In this document: positions 30,680 through 41,569 of the stretch, one piece after another | Position numbering within the stretch: position 1 is the first letter of the stretch | How the letters are laid out: every line of letters starts with the position of its first letter | Assembly (NCBI GenBank): GCA_949316235.1 | Contig: OX438758.1 | Span: 2,453,772 to 2,517,771 of the forward strand | From: Oegoconia quadripuncta | Lineage: Eukaryota; Arthropoda; Insecta; Lepidoptera; Autostichidae | Direction: 5' to 3' | DNA length: 64,000 nucleotides | Program-made: the position numbers and the translations under genes | The notes under the pieces: generated by a model | The model's database searches: none | What the model saw: the letters and a program-made list of their open reading frames with translations, nothing else | Told to the model about the DNA's origin: nothing

Positions 30680-31855
30680 ACATATATAATATTATTACAG
30701 AAAGTGTGCTTAATTATTTATAAATGTGTTATGTGTGTGGAGTTTGCGTGAGAGTGTATGTATTCAGGCATATATCCCCAGTTATTGACATTCTCAAAGT
30801 TATGCCACAGCTTAAGAAGAATAAGTAGGTAAGCGTTTTTTTCTTTGTCGTCCCTTCCCCCTGTGTCGACACCTTAACGTCGGTACCAGGCTAGCATAAT
30901 CACGAGAGGTGCTTCCACGTTCCGGAAAAAGTAAAGTAATTAAAGATCTTCGTGCCGTATCGCACTGATAATTTTTACACTGTGGCCTTGATTATGCCAT
31001 TTCAACTAAATAACTTTAAAGTAAACAGCTCACTTTACTACATGAGGTGTTGGGAATTCTCACAGCAAGAGTAATGGTGGCCATTTAGCAGAATTATGGA
31101 GGTTTGTAAATATACTCGTACCTTTAGTATGTTAAGTGAGCTGTAGGTCACTAGGTGTTATTTACTATTCTACAGGGAATGGAATTACCTAAAAAGCATT
31201 CGAGTAAAGGGATGAAATTTAATCTTTAAAGGTCACTAAGTAGAAACCTAGTGACCTTTAAACCTAGTGACCTAGTGACGAGCAGAGGCCCGAATGAAGT
31301 AACTTAATCACGGTCTCTTCTATTTATCTAATCTAGTTAGCATATCCATTGGTTTAGAGAGTGTGGAGAGTGTTGAAATGTTTTAATATAGCTTCAGAGG
31401 ATACAGTTTTCTTAGCAATTCCAAGCGAATATTCCAGATGTCTGAGACACCTCCTCTTAACCCGTTCAAACCTCAGCATATGTACTGTAAAATGTGGTCT
31501 CCACACAAGACCAGAACACTTGTAACCAAATTGTTATAGAGCAATATTTTTACCGAAATCATTTGATTCATACATAGATAGGTAAGGTAACAAATGAACA
31601 ACAAAACATAATTTTGTACATTTTGCATGTGGAGCTGCAGCAGTACAGCTTATTTAGATTGCTCATTGAGCAAAACACTGATTTTCAGCTATTCACTAAG
31701 GATGTATAAAAAAATAAATTTAAACTAATCGAAAACCCTGGAACGACTATGATATCATCTGAATACACCAAAAAACTGAGTTGAAAGCTAAATGTCTTCG
31801 AAACTGACTGAATTTCATCAAGAATGTTCCCTTTTTTAGTGTTTAATTAAAAAAA
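30680..31855. other. No recognised gene; small hairpin
   Basis: At 31225-31262, TTTAAAGGTCACTA and TAGTGACCTTTAAA form a perfect 14-bp stem, followed by two more CCTAGTGA repeats. Nothing else is supported. Confidence 0.4.
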
Positions 31856-31925
31856 TACCGCACTCAAATCGGACACACAACGCCGTCAGATACCTGTAGT
31901 TTTTCGTCGTTACATACATACATAC
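31855..31925 (-). repeat. Repeat F fragment
   Basis: The minus strand reads ACGACGAAAAACTACAGGTA, GACGGCGTTGTGTGTCCGAT and TTGAGTGCGGTATTTTTTTA, the same order as in 4560-4662 and 14351-14450. Confidence 0.5.
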
Positions 31926-31929
31926 ATAA

Positions 31930-32115
31930 TGTCACGCCTGTTTCCCGTAGGGGTAGGCAGAGAACACAGATTTCGCGGTCCTGCGAACGCTCAGCTGCTG
32001 TAGGAAGATGTAGGTATTGGGCGCCGTAGAGAGGATGAGGTTCAGGGTCGTAGGTTTCAGGCCCCTACCAGGACTGCAGCCACTCATGAACGGTGAAGGA
32101 GAAGGTCAGGAAGAA
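31930..32115. repeat. Dispersed repeat, class unknown
   Basis: CGCCTGTTTCCCGTAGGGGT and AGGCAGAGAACACAG recall a frequent lepidopteran repeat. A related piece (CTGTCTACCCCTACGGGACA, opposite strand) appears at 52390-52412. Confidence 0.35.
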
Positions 32116-32138
32116 GGGATAGGCACTTGAAAAACTTA

Positions 32139-32139
<1 letters not shown>

Positions 32140-32169
<30 letters not shown>

Positions 32170-32172
32170 AAA
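32140..32172. repeat. (AAAT)n microsatellite
   Basis: About eight AAAT units, probably the tail of a LINE insertion. Confidence 0.8.
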
Positions 32173-32766
32173 GATATTTATTCATCCACTTAAAAAATAT
32201 ACTACATGATCATTAATTACAGTTAAATTTTCTAACGTAGTGGACAAATAGGTTGGAGCCTCAGCAAAATAGCTGTTTTTCAGTCTCCACCTTGTGCATT
32301 CTCTGATAACAGAACGCATAACACGTCAGAAGTTGTTGCACACTACAATACTATTGGCTACAAGCTACATGCAAGCAAGCATTATATGATGAAATCTTAG
32401 GAGAAAAAAAAAATTGAAATAATAATAATTGGCGAAAGACACCTACAATTCCTAAACAATTAGTAAGTTGTAATAATAATTTAAAGGAATAAAAGAAAGA
32501 ATGGCTTCAGTTCGCAAGTTGCATCCAGACTCGACTGCCTAGTTTTTGAAAATAATTTAGAATTCAGAATTTTGAATAATGTTCCAAAAAAGAAAACGCC
32601 AGAGAGATTACCGAAAAGAAGACAGAATTTAGAAGAGGTTGTACACCTCGTTACACAGACTTCCACTTCCTACGATCCTGACACACCTCTTCTGCTTCCT
32701 TCAATCTCATAAGGTTGTTCATACATTCATTTCGTGGTTACCTGTCGATTAAAAATATTTAAAAAT
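32173..32766. other. No recognised gene
   Basis: TTTTGAAAATAATTTAGAAT and similar words at 32534-32575 recur, inverted, at 50895-50940 (AAATTGTTTTCTAAAACAGA), suggesting an old shared repeat. Confidence 0.3.
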
Positions 32767-32767
32767 A

Positions 32768-32988
32768 CTAGCTTCGCCCGTGTGGAATCACTTATTGCGA
32801 ATATATAATATTTCATTTGTTTATCCTGAGGGAACTACTCACTTTATCGAGATAAAAAATATCCTGTGTCTTAATCCAGGCCATATTTTACCCTTGTACC
32901 GTTCAACCGTTTCGCCGTGATTGAGCGACAAACAAATAAATAAACAAACAAATATACAAACTATCGCATTTATAATATTAGTTAGATT
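32768..32988 (-). mobile_element. Helitron-like repeat, near full length
   Basis: On plus it starts ACTAGCTTCGCCCGTGTGGA, includes CTTTATCGAGATAAAAAATA and ends ATCGCATTTATAATATTAGT. It is the inverse of the copy at 48608-48805. Confidence 0.6.
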
Positions 32989-33483
32989 AGTTGGTTAGAT
33001 TATTAACAAAGGTTCAGATTTAGCTCAAGTGTTTTTAAATAACTCCACTTGCTAAGGTTTTCTTTCAGTCTATTTTGTATAGAAATAAATTCACTTAAAG
33101 ACTTGAATTATTGAATACAATTTTTTCACTAAAACTTATCAATTCTCCATTGTGATCGTCGGACCGTGAAAATTGCTGCTTTCAATTTACATTTTTTTTT
33201 TACCTTAAAATCGTGAAATTTCGTCACAAACGTCGGTGCTCTTGTAAAGTTTTCAATTAGTTATTAATAACTCGCTTTCAAATGTAAAAACTTTTACAGC
33301 CCCCAAGGCGGAAACAATTAATTCTTAGCTCGTGAAATATTAACCAGATCGGTTATTTATTTAGTTTAGTTGAAGTTAGATTGTGTAGTTTCCTTCTGAT
33401 GGTATACAGGGGTTATCGCTTATGAACTTTGGTGACTAGAACGTCATACACACCCTCATCATCACACATCTTCAAATCTAAAA
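32989..33483. other. No recognised gene
   Basis: AT-rich without supported feature. Confidence 0.3.
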
Positions 33484-33617
33484 TAGTCAGATTTTACATT
33501 TTTAAAGATACTGCTTGTTCAAAAGGCAATTTTCCCCTGAGAAGAACATGCAAGAAGCTCGAGAGGTTGCTCTTATAAAAAAAGGTTTTTATATTACAAA
33601 ATTATTAATTATTATCT

Positions 33618-33888
33618 CTTTTTTTTTTTTTTTTTTTTAATTAGCCTATCGTGTCCCACTGCTGGGCAAAGGCCTCCCCCAAACTCTTCCACTCATTTCT
33701 ATCCTTGGCGGTTTCCCACCATTCCTCTTGAAACGCAATGAGATCATCTCTCCAACGTTTGCGCGGCCGACCCCGACGACGTCTCCTGTCCTCAGGCATC
33801 CAGGGCGTGATGGTGTGTGCCCATTTCTCCGGTGGCATACGGCTAACGTGGCCTGCCCAGTCCCATTTAAGCATGGCTGTTTTTCTTC
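33618..33888 (-). mobile_element. 5'-truncated RTE-type LINE with 9-bp duplication
   Basis: TTATTATCT at 33609-33617 and 33889-33897 is an exact duplication. On the minus strand the insert begins in mid ORF, ends with the stop near 33641 and has a tail of about 22 A residues. Confidence 0.85.
33641..33874 (-). pseudogene. RTE-type LINE protein C-terminus
   Basis: The minus frame reads MLKWDWAGHVSRMPPEKWA, then RRGRPRKRWRDDLIAFQ and WKSLGEAFAQQWDTIG-stop. This is the tail that follows the reverse transcriptase in RTE-type elements (annotated in Lepidoptera as endonuclease-reverse transcriptase). 77 codons of a protein normally near 1000 remain. The reading frame is intact, which fits the young target duplication. 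The internal Met is not a real start. Confidence 0.8.
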
Positions 33889-34024
33889 TTATTATCTTAT
33901 ATTATAATATTTCATTATTAATTGTGAAATAGCTTGGTTATGCGAACGGGCTGGTTATGTCCGTGAATGTTTATCATCTAAATAATCTGATATTTTATAA
34001 TATGTGTTCTTAATAAGTGTTTAT

Positions 34025-34162
34025 TTACTCGTATGTAGTGTATTAATAAGTATTTATATAGTAAATCAACCATCTGGTATCCACAACACAAGCTTATAGT
34101 TGCTTACTGTGGAACTAGATGGCGATGTGTGTATGTCTAAGGATATTTATTTATTTATTGAA
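34025..34162 (+). mobile_element. SINE-B 3' half
   Basis: From TAATAAGTATTTATATAGTA through CCATCTGGTATCCACAACAC to GGATATTTATTTATTTATTG. No tRNA head. Confidence 0.7.
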
Positions 34163-34615
34163 TACAATCTTTTTGACATGACTTTACAATTTATGACGTG
34201 TAATAATACTGAACGCGGAATGTAGAGAAATGTTGGAAAGGCCTCCACCGACAAGAGCATAGAATACTTCCAGTGTCCAAACTAGGTAAAATGATTTGAC
34301 CTGTATTTTAGAGCCTGGTGTCTCCTCTTCTTCTTAGCGATTCGATGGCAATTCTTGAGGACCAGAATGCGTGACTCCTCTGCCTACTGTTCAGGATGAT
34401 TAAAACAGACGAAACAAAAGATATAATATGCTGCATATTGAACAAGCAATTTCTGAGTATAAGGGTATACTAACAACTAAGAGTATATTTATTAAGCTAG
34501 GTACATCTGGATCTGGTATGTGTGTGTAGTGTACGCGGACGTGCGTGCATGTGCATGAGCGATTGAGAGTGTTTGTGTGCGAGGGCGTGTGTGTAGATGT
34601 ATGTGATGATTAAAT
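34163..34615. other. No recognised gene
   Basis: Nothing supported; a GTGTGTG-rich patch lies at 34517-34600. Confidence 0.3.
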
Positions 34616-34617
34616 AT

Positions 34618-34735
34618 GGATAGCTTTCTGCCCGAAGCTTCGCGGAAATTTGTTTATCCCGCGGGAATACCCCCATTATCGGGATAAGAAATATCCTATG
34701 CCTTAATCATGGGTATATTATACCTATAATATATA
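34618..34735 (-). mobile_element. Helitron-like repeat fragment
   Basis: GATAGCTTTCTGCCCGAAGC and CGGGATAAGAAATATCCTAT match the inverse of the family end; the far end is missing. Confidence 0.5.
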
Positions 34736-34739
34736 TATT

Positions 34740-35070
34740 TAACCGCCTCCATGGCGCAATGTAAACAACATTGGGTTTACGATTCGGAGATCGCGGGTTC
34801 GATCCCCAGCGGGGTACATGTTTATGTACTCGGTTTGGTTGGTGGTAGGGCATTTTAAATGTCTGCCTGGCTAGCTACCACCATCTTATATAAATCTGCC
34901 GCCAAGCAGCAATGTTAATATCATTGTTGTGTTCCGGTTGTCAGAGATAAGATAGCCATCCCCCAAATGTGTTGGGGTTTCCGGGTCAGTACGCTTCCAC
35001 CTTCGACTTCATCTTCACTTAACATCAGGTGTGATTGAGGTCAAGTACCAACCCGTTGTGCATAAAAAAA
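34740..35070 (+). mobile_element. SINE-A, full length
   Basis: Complete: head AACCGCCTCCATGGCGCAAT at 34740, B box GGTTCGATCCC and tail GTTGTGCATAAAAAAA near 35070. Confidence 0.9.
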
Positions 35071-35171
35071 CCCTTCTTTCTTGGGCAGTCAGGTAAACAT
35101 CAAACACTAATTCAATTTTAGGGAGGAGAGTCGGCGGCCAGGATTTGATACGGTGGCTCCGATTTAATACT

Positions 35172-35450
35172 CATCTGGTGGTTAGAAACTCTGACCACTA
35201 TACCAAATGGTCGCGGGTTCGAATCCCGCTAGGGGCATATGTTTGTGCGGTGAATACGGACATGTGCACCCGAGTTATGGATGTTTTCATTTATAATAAG
35301 TATTTATTTACAAAAAAAAAATTATTTATGTAGTATATCAACCATCTGGTATCCGCAACACAAGCCTATAGGTGCTTACTGTGGAACTAGATGGCGCTGT
35401 GTGTATGTCCAGGTATATTTATTATTATTATTATTTATTTAAATCTCGAT
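35172..35450 (+). mobile_element. SINE-B, head slightly truncated
   Basis: Starts within CTGGTGGTTAGAAACTCTGA, B box GGTTCGAATCC, 3' part CCATCTGGTATCCGCAACAC and an ATT-rich tail to 35450. The A box is cut. Confidence 0.82.
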
Positions 35451-35868
35451 GAGGTGAGAGAATGTCACAAAATGTCTGCTAGCGTCCAATTTATCATGAT
35501 GGAATTTACTCTGTGACACTTCTGAGACCTGTACGAATTTAACACGTCTAAAAGACGTCTATGGTAACATACTCGTATAAACAGACGCGTAAAAAGCATT
35601 ATCCTCTTTTTGTCTTCGTCGTACTCGGTTAAAATATCTAAAGGAAACATGTTATTATGATAAAATGCTTGTGGCTATATTTAGCCGTCCGCGTGTAAAA
35701 GTGCCGATATGTGACAAGTTTGATGAAGAAAACTGACAGTTCTATTATAAGATCATAATTGTTATGTCGCTTACCACCACAGCGTAGGATGAATAAGGCA
35801 GTAGAATAAGCGACGCCATCAAAATTGTTTCATTAAACATTATAAAAATTTGGCCTAGAATTTAACGG
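35451..35868. other. No recognised gene
   Basis: Nothing supported. Confidence 0.3.
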
Positions 35869-35869
35869 C

Positions 35870-35997
35870 AACTAAACTAAACTAAAACCAGCTTTAGAGT
35901 GGTGCCGTCGCATCGTACTGTTCCAGGGAGAAATAGATAGTACTACTTTAAAACTGGTTTTAGTTTAGTTTAGTTGGTGTACATCCGAATCGACACC
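35870..35997. mobile_element. 140-bp palindromic MITE, left end deleted
   Basis: The left arm starts at AACTAAACTAAAACCAGC and lacks the outer 20 bases. The right end is GTACATCCGAATCGACACC, followed by ATT. The core GGTGCCGTCGCATCGTACTG is shared with 39532-39669, 59338-59477 and 60129-60268. Confidence 0.8.
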
Positions 35998-36031
35998 ATT
36001 TTCTGTTTTGTAAATAAATACATATATATAC

Positions 36032-36256
36032 AGGACGACCGATTGTGTAGTGGATAGTGACCCTATTAGCGAAACCAACGGTTGCGGGTTCGAATCCCGC
36101 GACGGGTAAATGTTTGTGTGATGAATATGAACATTTATTCCCGAGTCATGGATGTTTATATAAATATTTATGTATGTTTATCCGTTATCTAGTATCCATA
36201 GTACAAGCTTTGCTTAGTTTGGGGCTAGATGATTGGTGTAAGTGTCCGAAATAAGT
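36032..36256 (+). mobile_element. SINE-C, full length
   Basis: Head GACGACCGATTGTGTAGTGG, B box GGTTCGAATCC, 3' end GATGATTGGTGTAAGTGTCC. Confidence 0.88.
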
Positions 36257-36786
36257 TTTTTACCGTAACGAAAAAAATAGGGCACATTAGGTAAGTGAAA
36301 TAGAAGTTATTGGCATAGGTAGTTTTTTTTTCAAAACTATTATCCACACAAAATAAACTAAGGTCGTCAATCCGATGTTTCTCGCTATTTATCGTTGGAA
36401 CACATGGTTTTCAGGGATTTTGATGCATCGATGTGATACAAGTAGGGAAACCCCACCGTGGATACCGAAAATCAGCGCTGCTACGACTTATCTCACAACA
36501 GTACAAAGCTGAACTTGGCACCTTTTACTTTGGTAAGTACCTTCTGCTGCTGAAGTTTTAAGTACCCAGATACATACTTCATCATCATTATCATCACTAC
36601 AACAATCTACAATCCCGCTTCACACGTAAACACACTGCGTCAGCCTACCCACACCGGCAGACGCCCGCGCCGCTCGGTGCAAAGACTACAATGTATGCTC
36701 GGTGGCAGGTTAACAAAAGCACAATATTACAAATTGTAATACTGTGACAAAAGTACTCAACTCCCGTACATACCAAATAAACACGT

Positions 36787-36788
<2 letters not shown>
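36257..36788. other. No recognised gene
   Basis: Nothing supported. CGGCAGACGCCCGCGCCGCT near 36655 is a short GC-rich patch. Confidence 0.3.
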
Positions 36789-36789
<1 letters not shown>

Positions 36790-36819
<30 letters not shown>

Positions 36820-36863
36820 CACACGCACACACACACACGCACGCACGCACGCACGCACGCACG
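36790..36863. repeat. (CA)n/(CACG)n microsatellite
   Basis: CA repeats interrupted by CACG, ending in eight or so ACGC units. The overlapping ORFs are artefacts. Confidence 0.95.
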
Positions 36864-37029
36864 TTATTTGGCTTAAAATTACTTAATTCTTTTAGTTTGA
36901 CTTTTAACACTATGCAAGTTAGACTCGCTAACATAACGACTCGTATATTACTGAGGATTGTTTTATTGATACCTATATAATAATATCTAATAATGTAAAA
37001 GTACCAATTTTCTTGTAATATAATTAATA

Positions 37030-37195
37030 AATAAATAAATAAATAATATCAGCCGTAAGACCGAAGGCCTCCCCCAAAGATCTCCACAACGATCGGTCCT
37101 GCGTTGCCCGCATCCAGCGCCATCCCGCGATCTTTAGCAAATCGTTGGTCCACCTTGTGGGGGGCCTGCCCACGCTGCGTCTTCCGGTGCGTGGT
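37030..37195 (-). pseudogene. RTE-type LINE protein C-terminal fragment
   Basis: The minus frame reads GRRSVGRPPTRWTNDLLKIA, then RWMRATQDRSLWRSLGEAFG, the same domain as at 33641-33874 but from another subfamily. It ends without the QQW motif, so the last codons are mutated. It lies against the LINE-T tail at 37196. An ATAAATAA run on plus at 37026-37046 marks its tail. Confidence 0.7.
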
Positions 37196-37365
37196 ACAAT
37201 ACAATACAATACAAATACTCTTTATTGCGCAAAATAATTTACAATAATTTTGATGATAACAATAGAACACAATTAGGCGGTCTTATCACTAAAAGCGATC
37301 TCTTCCAGACAACCCACAGCTACGGGACATTTGTAGGTAGAAAAACAGGTAGGGTGCATGCATAA
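37196..37365 (-). repeat. LINE-T 3' UTR copy
   Basis: Reads, on minus, CTGTGGGTTGTCTGGAAGAG, ATCGCTTTTAGTGATAAGAC and GCGCAATAAAGAGTATTTG into TATTG repeats at 37196-37215. It is the best-preserved copy in the window. Confidence 0.7.
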
Positions 37366-37419
37366 ATATAATAATAATATCATATTAATTGACTTAATTA
37401 TATAAATATATACATAATA

Positions 37420-37500
37420 CATATAAATATATACATAAATAAATAAATATATATATAAATAAATAAATATATATATAAATAAATATGTAGAAATACTTAA
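37420..37500. repeat. AT-rich ATAAATA microsatellite
   Basis: Alternating ATATATATAAATAAATAAAT blocks, two to three higher-order copies. Confidence 0.8.
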
Positions 37501-38320
37501 TATATAGTATAAAACACAATCACTAGAAGCACTTATAGATAGTCAACTAATGTTCACGAGGCGGGAGTCAACGAAAAGAAAAAATTCAGAGACCTAAGTA
37601 GTGGTTTTTGACTTGACATTTAAAAATATTTAATGATTGAGCCTTCCTAATAGATTCCGGCAAAGAGTTCCACAGACGAGTGGCTTGCAGTCTGAAGGAC
37701 TGGCTATAGAATTTTGTTAAGTTAGGAGGGACGTAGAGACGAAGATTTTCGGAGTGGTACGTGGTACCTACCTATTGTAAACATATTTCAGTGAACAGTG
37801 TACTTCTTTATACTCATAAGTCATTATTCGTAAGCAGATTGTATATTAGAATGTTTGTGATAATAAATATATATATTCATTCACCTCCTTTCTGGGGCAC
37901 TCGAGTTCCTGGGTCAAGTAGAACAACCCTACCACGAATAAGTACGAAACGTTTGAGGAAAATAAATCAACAAATACATAGATATGTTTACCTATCTACT
38001 AACAAATATGAAAATATCAAAGGGGCACAATAATTTCGAGAATTTTCCATGTCAAAGCGGCAAACAATATTGCGATATATGACCCCCGTTTGGCGCGACC
38101 CTAATAAATATCCTTGCACTCAGTGGAATCAAAGATATATTTACATACACACACATATCGACTGGCAAACATATTATAAGTAGTGTGACTTGTGACTCTT
38201 TCCTCAAAACATTGACCTGATTTTCGTAATTTCAGTTGTTCTATATCTGCCTTAAAGATATTATTAATTTTGTGATGTGAACGCCGCCGAGTCTGAAGTC
38301 TTTACAAGAAGTAGATATTC
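37501..38320. other. No recognised gene
   Basis: The part 37590-37760 (GTTCCACAGACGAGTGGCTT) recalls LINE 5' or coding sequence but cannot be placed. Confidence 0.3.
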
Positions 38321-38324
38321 TTTG

Positions 38325-38390
38325 AATATGTTTGGGATATCACTGACCCCCATTTGGGACCTTGGTCGTGGCGTGACGTCAGTGACTTGT
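38325..38390 (+). repeat. Repeat D 3' block
   Basis: TTTGGGATATCACTGACCCC followed by CATTTGGGACCTTGGTCG, matching 8877-8920 and 9190-9225. Confidence 0.5.
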
Positions 38391-38555
38391 ACTTGGTAAC
38401 TGGAGGAACTCACGTTCGTATTTGATATCTGCTCAGTGATACTTACCTATATGTGTTTGTTTTGAAACTGGATAACTCTTTCTAAATGTATACTTATTCT
38501 TTCTATGACATGAGATTTCACTTCGCATTGTGTGTATCTGAAAGTAAGCTTTTAA

Positions 38556-38660
38556 CCTGCACTGTGGCGTAATAAGGTTTGTAAAGCGGAGGTCGCGGAT
38601 TCGGTTCCCAGCCGAGTACGTGTAGTTCGGTTTGGTTGATAGTAGGACATTTTTTCTCGA
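38556..38660 (+). mobile_element. SINE-A head, diverged
   Basis: ACCTGCACTGTGGCGTAATA, GGAGGTCGCGGATTCGGTTC and GGTTTGGTTGATAGTAGGAC match the SINE-A 5' half with many changes. The 3' half is missing. Confidence 0.55.
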
Positions 38661-38689
38661 CAGCTCTAAAAAGGAGGATTATGTTTTTC

Positions 38690-38860
38690 GAGTCTCGTAT
38701 ATACGAGTATGTATGTAGTACATTTCTATGTTACCTCATGTAGCCTGAACGTCTTGACCGATTTTGAAGTGCATGGTGTCGTTCGATCCGACTTGATTCC
38801 CGGAATGTCATATATTCCATCTTGTATTAAAAAAGTATAACATGGCGCGAGCAATAATAC
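38690..38860 (+). repeat. Repeat H first half
   Basis: AGCCTGAACGTCTTGACCGA and CGGAATGTCATATATTCCAT parallel 11750-11840. Confidence 0.4.
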
Positions 38861-39530
38861 AAAATTATGCTGTCCAATTTTTTGGGTTTTAAATACTAAG
38901 GCGCTGTCTCCACGAGCGAGACAATCGCAACGAGTCGGCGCTTCTATCGTCTATACACACATATATACATACACTCGAAAATCATTACACTCCTTCCGAG
39001 GCAGTTGGGTAAAGACCAAAAGACCCAATATTTATTGCGAATTTTGCGGGCGCCATGTTGGATTTCCTACCATCAATTATGATTTATTTATCTATTTATT
39101 TTCGGGAAAATGACAGCCGTTACATTATAATATAAAGTAGAACAAAATAGTCATTGCATAGACAAAAATAGTCCCCACAGATAGTCACTCACAGAAACGG
39201 AAAAATATATGTTTGGGAAATAGTACATTTTATGATATTTAATTTAATGTAAGAAGCGTAACAGGATTAGCAGGTGATATTTAGATCTATACAAGCAAAT
39301 ATATGAATATTAAATATTAGTAATAATAATACAATACAATACATTAATATATAATAAGAAAGCTTCAGTTTATGAAATATGAAATATCCTTGGACATACC
39401 TAACCGACATTTTCGATTTTTGGAAAAGGATCGATTAATATAAAATCGATTATCCGGCAACACTTAGGACTATTAAGAAATGGTAAAAGGAGTTGGTGAT
39501 AGATGGCGTTGTTATCTATATTTCTATGAT
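38861..39530. other. No recognised gene
   Basis: CATACACTCGAAAATCATTA with CCGAGGCAGTTGGGTAAA at 38965-39013 is a dispersed repeat tail also found at 26590, 27290 and 47325. The rest is AT-rich. Confidence 0.35.
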
Positions 39531-39531
39531 T

Positions 39532-39669
39532 AGTCGAATGTACACCAACTAAACTAAAACGAGTTCTGGAGTGGTGCCGTCGCATCGTACTGTTCCAGGG
39601 AGAAAGCGACAGTACTACTTTAAAACTGGTTTTAGTTTAGTTTAGTTGGTGTACATTCGAATCGACACC
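39532..39669. mobile_element. 140-bp palindromic MITE, left tip damaged
   Basis: Same family as 59338-59477. The left tip GTCGAATGTACACC is shortened; the right end is GTACATTCGAATCGACACC. Confidence 0.85.
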
Positions 39670-40225
39670 AATATTGTACAATGTTTTCATATATTGTCAA
39701 TAGACTCATGAGAAGGGATCCTTTAACATCCTTTCATCTTTACGGGTATTCTTGTAACACCGTGTATATATAAATACAAATTAGGTAGGTACTACTTTAA
39801 AACTTCTATAATGCTTGTATACCATAGTTCGAATATTTATTTAAATACTGAATGTCTCGTCGAGTCACGTTTATAACGGTATTTCCATTGCGAAAATTTA
39901 ACTAATTTCTTTTTATAAAACGTTTGTTGATACTTGTGAAAGATTGCAAAATGAACGCTTTCCTCACTAGAACTTTAAATTGCCTTTCTTGAGGATAACG
40001 GCGCTTTGATAAATTGTGATTTAATGACATTAATTACAATTCAATGCATTGTATTTTTTTTTGGAACATGGAGCAGCGCTGACGTCACCTGAACGTTGTT
40101 GAAACCTAAATTGATAGATTTTACAATTAGATTTGGAGCGTGACCATAAGGATCTGCTCGCTGGTGTCGGTGCCGCGTGAATGATAGTGAATAATTGCTT
40201 GAATACGCTGCAAACCAAGCAATAG
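39670..40225. other. No recognised gene
   Basis: Nothing supported. Confidence 0.3.
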
Positions 40226-40227
40226 TA

Positions 40228-40420
40228 ATGACGACCGGTTGGTGTAGTACCAACCGGTACTACACCAACCAACTAAAGTAGTTAGTAGTAGTAAATGTTT
40301 GTGTGATGAATAGGAACATTTATTCCCGAGTCATGGGTGTTCATATAAATATTTATGTATGTTTATCCGTTATCTAGTATCCATAGTACAAGCTCTGCTT
40401 AGTCTGGGACGTACGTATGC
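40228..40420 (+). mobile_element. SINE-C with rearranged tRNA head
   Basis: The head starts GACGACCGGTTGGTGTAGTA, but instead of the rest of the tRNA-like part there is an inverted copy of itself (TACTACACCAACCAACT) and then AAATGTTTGTGTGATGAAT. The B box is lost. The 3' half is normal (CCGTTATCTAGTATCCATAG). Confidence 0.75.
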
Positions 40421-40589
40421 GTAGTTGCAACCGATGGGCACGAACCTCGGCTTAGGACGTTGCGTGGGAAATTTAAAGACAGACTACCATCGCTTGGTAA
40501 TGTGTATAGTCAGAGAGATGAAACGACGCAAGAAACTCTCTGACACACAATTTTGAATTTGGAAAAAGCTAATGTACTGTGGTGTAGGT

Positions 40590-40718
40590 AATTAGTGATA
40601 GTGAGGGACCCAGGACGACCGTAGTTGCACCCAATTAATTGGTGATAGTGAGGGACCCAGGACGACCGTAGTTGCACCTAATTAATTGGTGATAGTGAGG
40701 GACCCAGGACGACCGTAG
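40590..40718 (+). repeat. 47-bp tandem repeat, about 2.7 copies
   Basis: GTGATAGTGAGGGACCCAGG starts units near 40590, 40641 and 40688, each with ACGACCGTAG and the first two with TTGCACC(C/T)AATTAATTG. The repeats are nearly identical, so the duplication is recent or homogenised. Confidence 0.9.
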
Positions 40719-40999
40719 GCACACCTTATTGCGATCGCGTTGAGTTGTAGCGGTGAGCGCGTACCTGTGCTTTGCCCCCCCTGTAGGAGGAGACCTGATA
40801 GGAGGGCCCGCCGCCGCCGTTGCCCTGGCGGCGGGCGCCGCGCTGGCGTGGTTGCGCACGATTACCGAAGGGGTACCCGTGGCCACCCAAACACCGGGGG
40901 GTTTTTAGTGGGTAGGACCGCTCCCGTCTGGAGCGGTGAGTCCCACATATCCTCGCCGCTGACCCCTGTCAGTTTTCCCCCCGTCAAAAAAAAAAAAAG
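40719..40999 (+). repeat. GC-rich LINE 3' UTR ending in poly(A)
   Basis: This is the most GC-rich block in the window, with CCGCCGCCGTTGCCCTGGCG and GGACCGCTCCCGTCTGGAGC, ending CCCCCGTC plus 13 A at 40987-40999. I remember similar 3' UTRs with GAGCGGTGAGTCCCACATAT in R1-type LINEs of Lepidoptera; that is a recollection, not a search. CGCTCCCGTCTGGAGCG is a stem-loop. The ORFs here are accidental. Confidence 0.5.
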
Positions 41000-41081
41000 G
41001 AGGAGATCTGATGATAACGGTGTAGTATGTGTATGAAGCACCTCTACCCTTCTTATTTTAACTGGCTAATATGTATGTTTA

Positions 41082-41247
41082 CCCTCTTATTCATAAAAAT
41101 TTACAAACGCTTTATAAGCCTGTTTTAGTTAAAGTGTGTTTTGTCTCTGTCGTTCATAAGGAAATGTTGTAATGAAAGAAAGTGACGAAACACACTTTAA
41201 CTAAAACAGGCTTATAAAGCGTTTGTAAATTTTTATGAATAAGAGGG
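41082..41247. mobile_element. Harbinger-type MITE with TTA duplication
   Basis: 166 bp with nearly perfect inverted arms of about 60 bp, starting CCCTCTTATTCATAAAAATT and closing with its inverse. TTA flanks it at 41079-41081 and 41248-41250. The 3-bp TTA duplication is typical of PIF/Harbinger. No ORF. The near identity of the arms suggests recent activity. Confidence 0.88.
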
Positions 41248-41569
41248 TTAGTATATAAGTCCATGCACTATTGATTTGGAAGCATTACATACGCGTGACA
41301 CGTGTTGTGCGTTTCATTTATTACTCGTCCTAGGTCGCCACATTGCAACGGAACAAGACTTTTTTATCTCACTTTTACAATGACGTATCATATAATTATA
41401 TCTATTACATTATAGCAAGATTCATTTCAAAATAACAATGATTGTTTAGTTATGACAATGAGTAAGAATGACACCCCAGTAGTGTCATGAAACTGTCTCA
41501 TTCATGAGATGACACCAATAATAAGACAATTAATCAATTTGATTACAATTACATGATGAGCTGTCGTGG

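Larger units (their letters stand above)
33484..34020 (-). mobile_element. LINE-J 3' fragment split by a second LINE
   Basis: 3' UTR pieces match 9330-9580 almost word for word (GAGAAGAACATGCAAGAAGC; GGTTATGCGAACGGGCTGGT). The coding tail ends near 34020. The insertion at 33618-33888 interrupts it. Confidence 0.78.

Noticed and set aside
40635..41036. Ala- and Arg-rich ORFs on both strands
   Set aside because: They are GC-rich readings of the LINE 3' UTR and the 47-bp repeat, open because stop codons are rare in GC-rich DNA.
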